DNA from: Dermacentor variabilis
Taxonomy: Eukaryota > Arthropoda > Arachnida > Ixodida > Ixodidae
Length of the DNA: 64,000 nucleotides
Assembly (NCBI RefSeq): GCF_050947875.1
Contig: NC_134568.1
Span: forward strand, 197,752,353-197,816,352
Reading direction: 5' to 3'
The notes beneath the pieces were generated by a model. That model was not told where the DNA came from and did no database searches. It was given only the letters and a program-made list of their open reading frames with translations. Numbering within the stretch: position 1 is the stretch's first letter; every line of letters begins with the position of its first letter. Shown here in pieces: positions 56,042-64,000 of the stretch. The translations under genes were made by a program, and so were the position numbers.

Positions 56042-57378
56042 CCTGTCTAGCTCCCTCTTGGCGCTTTATATGTCACGCTTACGAAACAGGCAAAAGGGGC
56101 GAACTGAGGGCCGGTGATGGCCGGATGTCTTTCGACCGGACGGCTTCCCACGAGCACAAGCGCCTGTTATGCGGCTCTCCGTGGGAGAACGCGCGCACCG
56201 TGCAATGAAAGGCCAGCGGCAGGCGATCACGTGGCGCGCTGTGCGCGAACGTGTCCGTAGTTTCCGCTAATCCGATCACGAGCGCTACGATACATCTTCC
56301 AAGCGTCGCGGAACGCGCGCTCGCTTTTGACGCACTCGTAGCTGGGCCCCGTATATGAAGTTATCCTTCCTTATGTACACTCAGCACATTGTGCCATACG
56401 GCTTGCGTGGACGGGCATCGAAACAGGACGACTATAGCTTCCCGGCGTGGTCGGCTCACGACACAGTAATGAAATGGGCGCCTCCACAACCGTCCGCTGC
56501 CAAAGCTAAATATATCGTCGGCTGTGCATTGCACGGAGATAAAATTAGAGTTGCAGAAAATAATGCCGCTCGCCTGCACGCCAAAATAATCGTCTCTAAG
56601 ACAGAACGTTACAGGGACGCGTATCCCACCGAACGCGTTGCGGATACCGGTTTGGGAACGTGACCCGTGCGAACGACGCTACAGGTACACGGTGATGCGA
56701 AACGCGGGTCGATGCGAAGCTCTGACGGACACATTTTCCGTAACGGCAAGCGTACGGGATACCTAATAGAATTATGCGAGAGACAGCCAGCATAATTAAT
56801 TCCGGTTCGATCTGCATCATGTACAGGCAATTACGTCAGACAACTCGTACAGTACGGAGGTCTCGGCGAGGCTGCATACGCGTGGTAAAAGAGCCGCTTG
56901 ATCGAGATTCATTAAGGAAATAGAGATCAATCAAGTGGTGCGAGGCATTCATTGCATTACGAAGAGTCAGTTATTGGCTGTTCGTTAACGAGGCGCCGGA
57001 TAGAGACACAAATAAGTAACAGCGCAAAGACGCCATGGTCTGTGGGGGTCGTTTGATGAATTAATATTCGCCGCAAAGTCCGTATATATCGAGACGGCGG
57101 TAATCATAAGCCGCGAACTACCTGCGACATGTTTGACGACATGATTGACGTGAATACCTAAGAGGATGTTGGCACCGACAGATGAAGCTGGTTACTTCTT
57201 TTCATATGAGTAACGTGCAATTGTATCACAAGTGCACGCATCTCCCACGTTAAATCTTCGAGACACGGAACGTTTCAACAGAGAAATAAAACTTGAAATG
57301 TCCCAAGCGGTATAGGCGGGCTACAGGTACACAAAATGTCACGAGATAGAAATAGAAGTCGCTGCGTAAGAATAAAAA
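56042..57378. other. No supported gene
   Basis: A plus-strand frame of 102 codons (56355-56663) has no recognisable domain or support. Otherwise nothing. Confidence 0.45.
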
Positions 57379-57482
57379 CATACATACATACATACATACA
57401 TACATACATACATACATACATACATACATACATACATACATACATACATACATACATACATACATACATACATACATACATA
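57379..57482. repeat. (CATA)n microsatellite
   Basis: About 26 pure CATA units. The Met-Tyr-Val-Cys frames are artefacts. Confidence 0.97.
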
Positions 57483-57845
57483 AAAATGTCATATCTATGC
57501 TGATTTGTGTGTAAAATATGTACTCCCCGCGTTTACTCCAGGAACGTGCTAATTCCGCGAAAAATGCCACAACAAAGCACTGTGGGGCACGTGCAAAAAT
57601 ATGCCTTAGTTTATCTGATTAGAGGACAGAATATAAATGGTATGCCGTACTTTAGCCCTTCATATGATCGTTATTAACGAGTTGAAAAAAAAAAGAACAG
57701 AAGAGAATGCATATAGTGCAGAGCTGCAGGGTGTATCTCCGAGTGACCCGAAGGAGCAACTGTTCAACGTATATGACTTGCTTCGTAGCGAAGTCGCAAC
57801 GCACGCGATACTCTTCTTGGTATGACTTCTTTAAACGTACGCTTT

Positions 57846-58768
<923 letters not shown>

Positions 58769-58954
58769 CTTGGTTCTGTCCAACTATACGTGGCATTCGC
58801 ATATTTTTCAACTCTGGCTAGAGTTAGCTGAGACGTATACGTGGCTCCCACGGGGCACGCGAAGTCTACACCGGCCACTAGAACCGTTCCTGGAAGCGCT
58901 GCGAAATTGAGGAGGACCCACATTGCGAAAGTTGCCGATCTCGCAATTGTTTTG
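58769..58954 (-). CDS. Candidate internal host exon (186 bp), hydrophobic segment, unidentified
   Basis: On the minus strand an excellent acceptor (GCTTGTCCTTCCTACCTAG) ends at 58955, and a good donor (CCAAG|GTAATG) follows at 58769/58768. Of the three frames, only the one with one base before the first codon and two bases left at the donor is open throughout. It encodes FAMWVLLNFAALPGTVLVAG, then DFACPVGATYTSQLTLARVE and NATYSWTEP. The first half is a plausible membrane helix (or, if translation began at the internal Met, a signal peptide). NAT is a possible N-glycosylation site. The family is not recognised. Further exons would lie beyond the microsatellites. Confidence 0.5.
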
Positions 58955-61764
58955 CTAGGTAGGAAGGACAAGCGTGGCCGGTGGCACATAGTGGGCGGCT
59001 ATAAGCGCACACCTTGCGAACGGCTCGTTGCTACTCATTCATATCAAATGCGACTCGATGTATCAAGGTACGCGAGCTGGGCGGGCTCGCGAAGACAATG
59101 GCCCGTGAGTGCTGGCCGCATATCTACAATGGGAAATCTGTGCATGGGGAGAGAGCAGCATTTGGAATTGTGTGTGTGTGTGGGGGGGGGGGGGGGGGGG
59201 GGGGTCCGGCTTCGTTGTTTGCCCTTCGTTACGGAAGTACTGCTCCTGATTGGTGCTGCTATAGATATGCTATACACTTACGCCCTTCTGACCCACGTTG
59301 TGCCAAGAAAGCAGAAACGAGAGCACCGATGGGCCTTGGATATTCTCAATTGCCCAGAGTGCCTGCGTACATGCATGGCGCTCACCGCTTTCTCCGCTCG
59401 CGCAGCGGCCAAACAAGCGTGTTCCCTGTCGCCCGACGAAAGACGTCGTGTATACCTGTAGATACAGCCTTCTATATACGCACTTCCCGCGACTGCAGCG
59501 ATGCTATGCATATGCTATGAAGAATCGAAGCGCCACGCTCAAGGAAGTAAGGAAACGCATTTGGTTCAAGATGGAGGCCCACGCAGCGACTGTTATCACC
59601 GCTGTTTCCTAGCTATGAATTAGCGCTGGCTTTGTGCGGCGGTTTGTCGGTGATTTTCGGATTCTTATTTCTTCCTTATTTTTTTAAGCACTCAAAAACA
59701 ACGAGCACAGCCTTCAGTAGCAACTATAGAAGTCTACGGTCACAGAAGACAAGAAAAGCCTATAGTAATTTAAGACGATTGAACGTGGTACTTCAAGAAT
59801 GGAAAGAAAGCAGGGCGTGTAAGCTACGTCTACTGTTTCAAGCGCAATCAATGATTTTGTATTCTTGTACGGTGCAAAAATCGTTAAAAAGGGCAAGTAT
59901 AGATAGGATCGAAAACACGATGCGTCCGGCAGTTTTCTCTGCAAAAATAGAAGCGCGGTTTAGATGAAGCGTTTTGATAGAGGGACTGTGAAGTCTCGCG
60001 TCTGCTGAAGTGGTCACTTGAATCGGCCCACTTGAGAAGCACTTTGATAGAAAAGAACGGGCAAATCCTTCTGTAGTAGCTCCAATAATAGGTTGGCTAT
60101 AAGGTATACGGAAAAAAACTTAGTGTCGCATAGGTCGGTCTTTCTAAAAAGTCACGGCCGACATTCTCATTTTTTGTGGACACGTGCTTCGGTGATCTTT
60201 ATGCAGCTCAACTGACCAAGGCACTGTACAAGAAAATTCTTTCATCCTCCCGCTTTTTGTGCGTCAGTCTTGCAGAAGGACTTCGTGAACGACACTCCAC
60301 GCGTGCGGCGAGAACAAAACTAAGATGGCAACCAAAAGAGAAATAAATTAAGGGAAAACTGACAAGAGCGGTGCGACCAAGTGAATGCGCGGAGGAAGAG
60401 CCGTGGTTCCCCTTGCGCCCCCGCCTGGAGCTCACGCGATCATTGTAGCGGTCTATTTTTAATTCGGCGCTCCCATCTCTATTACTCGAGTCACGCCTGG
60501 CTGTCCGTCCGTCCGCTGGCCGGCCGGTCGGCTCAGCACGGGCAGACAAGCAGAAAAGTGGACGCCGAGGACAACCTTTCGGTGAGAAGGGCGCGCTCTA
60601 TCGGGGGCCCCATCGCTTCCTGAGGTTAACAAGGTCCACTTCCGGGATGCCGGAACTGAGCTTCCCTTAACCCAGGAAGGAATGCCGGTGGCTCCGGCAG
60701 TCGGACGCGCCGCGGCGACAGCGGCGTCAACAACAACAACACGGCAGGCACCGCCGCGAAGTGAGTGGTCAGTTTCCCACCGGCCCTGTCCCTGCGTTGA
60801 AAGGCCGCCCCCTCATATTGCACGCCGGGTCAGACGCCCACCCCCCCTCCCCCCGCGACAGTGCCGTTATGTATAATGACGGAAGCGTGCTTTCTGAAAC
60901 AGAGGAGTGGCATGCGTTCTGCCGCCGCGGTGGTGACCGGTTCGCGCGCCGTGCACACTTCGCCAAACCGGTCAGCAGAGCCGCCGCGTGCAGTGCTCTC
61001 GCGGTGAGCGCCCAACGCGCGCCGTGTCCGAACGCGTTCCGCTGCTTGGGAACTGGAGCTGCCGACGAGGATGTGCGATCCACTCCCAGCCGAGAGAAAA
61101 CGCAACACGATAAGGCCAGTATGGGAAGACTTGAACGAACGCAAACACGGCTTTCGCGCAAGAGGAAAAGGTATCTGTATGCTCGCTAACCGCTATTAAC
61201 GAAAATGTGGGGCAAGGCGGCGCAAAATTTATGAACACAGCCGTAGACCGCGAAAGCCTTGCAGCGGTGTGGCCCACTGGCATATGAATAAGACAGATAG
61301 CCTGTTCAAGCGTTTTTCAGGGTGTGGCAGCCAAATAAGTTTTGTGAGCCACAAGGTTACGTGGTCCGGCAAGATTCCTTCCAGTGCGCATGACACTCCT
61401 TGGTTAAAAAAATACTGGAACCCATTGGTTAAAAAAATACTATACCGAGGAAGCCGCCAGAGCTCAAGGGCTCGTGGCCGACGCCAAGGCCAGGATATTC
61501 GCCCAATCCCCGATTAACTCGCCGGACCTTTCAGTAAAGTTCTTCTTCTTCCTTTTCTTCAGCAAATGTCAGCGGGACCTGTCTGAATATGTTAATCCCA
61601 TGTCCACGAACAATAGTATGTACACGTATATGTTTTTATGTTAAGTTAGAAACGAGCTTTTGTTTCGTAGAAACTTTGCTAATCAAGTGGATCTTTCAAT
61701 CTATACTGTTTTTTTAAATACTGTTTTCCTCATACTTCTTCAGCGCATTAATGTGTCATTAACA
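58955..61764. other. No firm gene; GC-rich patch 60370-61190
   Basis: A G run (about 59181-59203) and a CpG-rich patch of about 800 bp with overlapping frames on both strands. A frame at 60682 (MPVAPAVGRAAATAAS) runs into a donor-like GTGAGT at 60761, which would suit a first exon, but there is no other support. Near 61390-61445 a 24-bp motif containing GGTTAAAAAAATACT is directly repeated. At 61440-61540 a frame EEAARAQGLVADAKARIFAQ ends in a CTT-rich stretch that could be another LINE tail. Confidence 0.4.
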
Positions 61765-61885
61765 AATTTACTGCCAATTACATATTTGTAAATGGCCCCA
61801 CTACTAGCCTTTGGCTAAGGGGCCATATGGTGTTTCAACACAATTTGCATTAACTTTCCTGAAATAAACTTGAAACTCGAAACCA
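61765..61885 (+). mobile_element. 3' end of a LINE-like element with hairpin
   Basis: ATGGCCCCACTACTAGCC and GGCTAAGGGGCCATA form an imperfect hairpin. GTTTCAACAC, a T-rich stretch and AAATAAACTTGAAACTCGAA follow. The order hairpin then polyadenylation-like AATAAA with a TTGAAAC end resembles LINE 3' ends, including 46373-46513. No coding part is left. Confidence 0.45.
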
Positions 61886-64000
61886 TCGTTCAAGTTCCTT
61901 CAGTTAGAGGGATCGCACCAAAATCAGTGAAGAAACCCGCGAAGTTATTCGCATAGTTTGCGATAGAGATTTGCTGTCGACAATCATCGTCCACACAAAT
62001 AGCTAATTCAAAATTGTCTGTGATTTCGCGACGGCGCATACGGTATGTAATTCTGAGCATTACTTGCGTATGTTGTCATATGTTGTCGCCGTGTTCCACG
62101 AGAGCCGTATAATTCACCCTAGTGATGAAATTATAAAAGAATGTTTGTGTAGGAGAGAAATAGTTGTACTTATATGAAGTATTGTGATCTCATTGTCGTA
62201 GTACTTGTGGTGGTGCTCTTAAAGTTCGGCTTAACAAAATTAGCAGTTCGTGTTAAGCGGACTTTTTTGCATTGATCCAATGGGAAACGAACTAAATGTT
62301 CACATATTGCTCCTCATACCCGAAAATTCGCCTTAACTGGGTTGGTCTTAACTGAAGTATACTATATGTGTGTGCGTGTGTCTTCCAATGTCATTTATAT
62401 ACCTCTTCCTTAGACACACGGTTAAGTCCTGTTTTATTAAGAATGTGAAGTTTATATAACAAACGACAAAGAGTTTTATAGACAAGGTCTTATTGCCAGA
62501 ACAACTACATTTTCCACAGGCAGGTTACGCAGTATTATAGCTGTGCCATCTCGTTGACTATTTGTCGCCGCCCAGATTTAAAGTGAATGCCATTTGAAAT
62601 CATCATCATAAGAAACAAAATCAACAACATCAGTGTCTGTAGTGGCGCGGCACCGTGAAAATTTACATTCTTCACGACAAAGTTGGATTGATCAACGCTC
62701 GCAGCCTCACACTGCTTGAGTAGCGGTGGCCATCCGGATCAGTTTAAACAGTGACCGGCAGCAGCTCCTTGAGAAGGCTATATCTCAAAGGGAAGAGGAA
62801 AATAAGTTGAGCTTTATTACCTTTCAACAATACTGAAAAGGCTATAACTATAGTTACCCTATATGGTATACCAAAGCGTATACATTAACTATAGCAGCCA
62901 CTCTTGTGAACAGCCACCAGCCGGTTACAAAGGTAACTATTCTGACAATAAAAAAAATGTTAAAAAGAAGGAAAAAAGCGCCAAGCAAATTTTGCCTTAC
63001 GGTAGTTCTTTTTTTTTTTTTATCACCCGGTGCGTGTGTGTGCGTGCAGCCGACCTCACGGTCGGCTGGGAGTCGCCTTCCCATGCCTGCCGTCTCCGTG
63101 GCGTGAGTTTGAGGAGGAGGATTCAAACATGCTGTTTTACCACGCACCGGCGGCATGATCCGCGGCGAGTTTTATTGCACCCTGTCGCCGCGCGCGACGT
63201 TCATTGGGGTCCCCTATCGGAACGCTGACCTACATTCCCTGTCGCCCGGTATTTCAGCAACTTTCTCCTCGGCCGTCCGCTCTTTCTTTTCTCTTCTGAC
63301 TGCGTGACCTCTGGCACACGTGCTCGCTGGTTTCCGCGGCGTACATGGGCCCACCCGACTCCCCGACGCCCTGAGCGCATACGTAGCGGAGCCCGCTGCG
63401 ATCGCTATCGCGCTGCACTTCAAGCTCAGTGTGCCCCAAAAGAAGATGTGCTGCGGGCTTGTAAGGCTTTTGCTCGCTGTCTTTGTGGCACGCAAAGCGC
63501 CGTTTCCTTTGCAGATGAATCGCGTGCGCCGTAAGTGCGACAACAATAGTAGAAAGGGAAAACAGGTGTCGGGAGCAAGGATTTCTCGCGTTATTGGACT
63601 TTGTTGATGGGGCTGCAGATAATTGCGTTAAAGCATGGCTAAAGAGGCTGCAGCACGCCGCATGAGATGCAAATGCCTGGAACGGGGTATCCACTCTGGC
63701 ATTGGGCAGTTTGCTTTGAAAGAGAAGGCAAAATCTATACTTCATTTCTAACGACAACGACGCTAGTAACAAGCAGTTCGTCGTCTCATGCACTTCCACT
63801 TTTATACCTGACAGTGCTAGTGGCGTAGCGAGGCATGATGTATATTTTTTTTATATGGGGGGGGGGGGGGAGGAGGGTGAGTGAGCTTGCACTTGACCAA
63901 GGCATGGGGGGAGGCGGGTGTTGTGTCCGTCGTTTTATGCAAGGTACCCCGGTACACAAAAAATTCGGAAAGGGAGGGGTAGCACGTGTCGCGTACCTTC
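61886..64000. other. No supported gene; G run
   Basis: No convincing gene. The frames at 62863-63228, 63254-63799 and 63304-63607 overlap one another on opposite strands and show no domain. A 12-base G run lies at about 63859-63870. Confidence 0.45.

Noticed and set aside
57250..57570. Met-Tyr-Val-Cys repeat protein
   Set aside because: Translation of the CATA microsatellite.
63254..63799. 181-codon minus-strand frame
   Set aside because: It overlaps other frames on the opposite strand, has no recognisable domain and low-complexity basic stretches.

Overview
This window looks like intergenic and intronic DNA from a large arthropod genome, most likely a hard tick (Ixodidae). The main evidence is four near-complete copies, plus one truncated copy, of a tRNA-derived SINE that I recognise as Ruka-like (described in Rhipicephalus). 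Several LINE and low-copy repeat families also have a look I associate with tick sequence, and microsatellites and short inverted repeats are very dense. There are no operons, CRISPR arrays or bacterial-style genes. The species cannot be fixed from the sequence.

The one intact long gene is the gag-pol ORF (4668-9167) of a complete LTR retrotransposon at 3605-10361. The element has 709-bp LTRs that differ at one visible base, TG...CA ends and a 4-bp target-site duplication (ACCC). Its pol is Ty3/Gypsy-like in sequence, but the order is protease-integrase-RT-RNase H, with integrase before reverse transcriptase. That copia-like order, together with a SCAN-like capsid region in Gag, matches the Gmr1 group, which I know from deuterostomes. 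This is the main find.

Layout. 1-3600: LINE 3' tail, a SINE with target duplications, and a GAAA microsatellite. 3601-10365: the LTR element. 10366-13414: nothing supported. 13415-16325: three broken LINE fragments (CR1/L2-like, RTE-like, I/R1-like). 16.4-22.8 kb: microsatellites and a few weak coding candidates. 22.8-27 kb: a nested stack in which a minus-strand LINE carries a 188-189-bp palindromic insertion with an 11-bp target duplication, with a SINE at its 3' end and a (TAA)n tract near its 5' end. 27-33 kb: a GC-rich patch with a double E-box palindrome, a 262-bp AC microsatellite, an inverted-repeat element and a small cysteine-rich ORF. 33-40 kb: three minus-strand host-exon candidates and a cluster of fold-back repeats. 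41.2-42.7 kb: a broken RTE LINE with a nested insertion. 44-56 kb: more repeats, including a tRNA-headed inverted dimer. 57.4-58.3 kb: large tetranucleotide microsatellites. 58.77-58.95 kb: a well-bounded minus-strand exon candidate. The rest is mostly featureless, with a LINE 3' end near 61.8 kb.

Host coding content is sparse. The exon candidates rest on open frames plus splice signals read by eye, and their products are unidentified.
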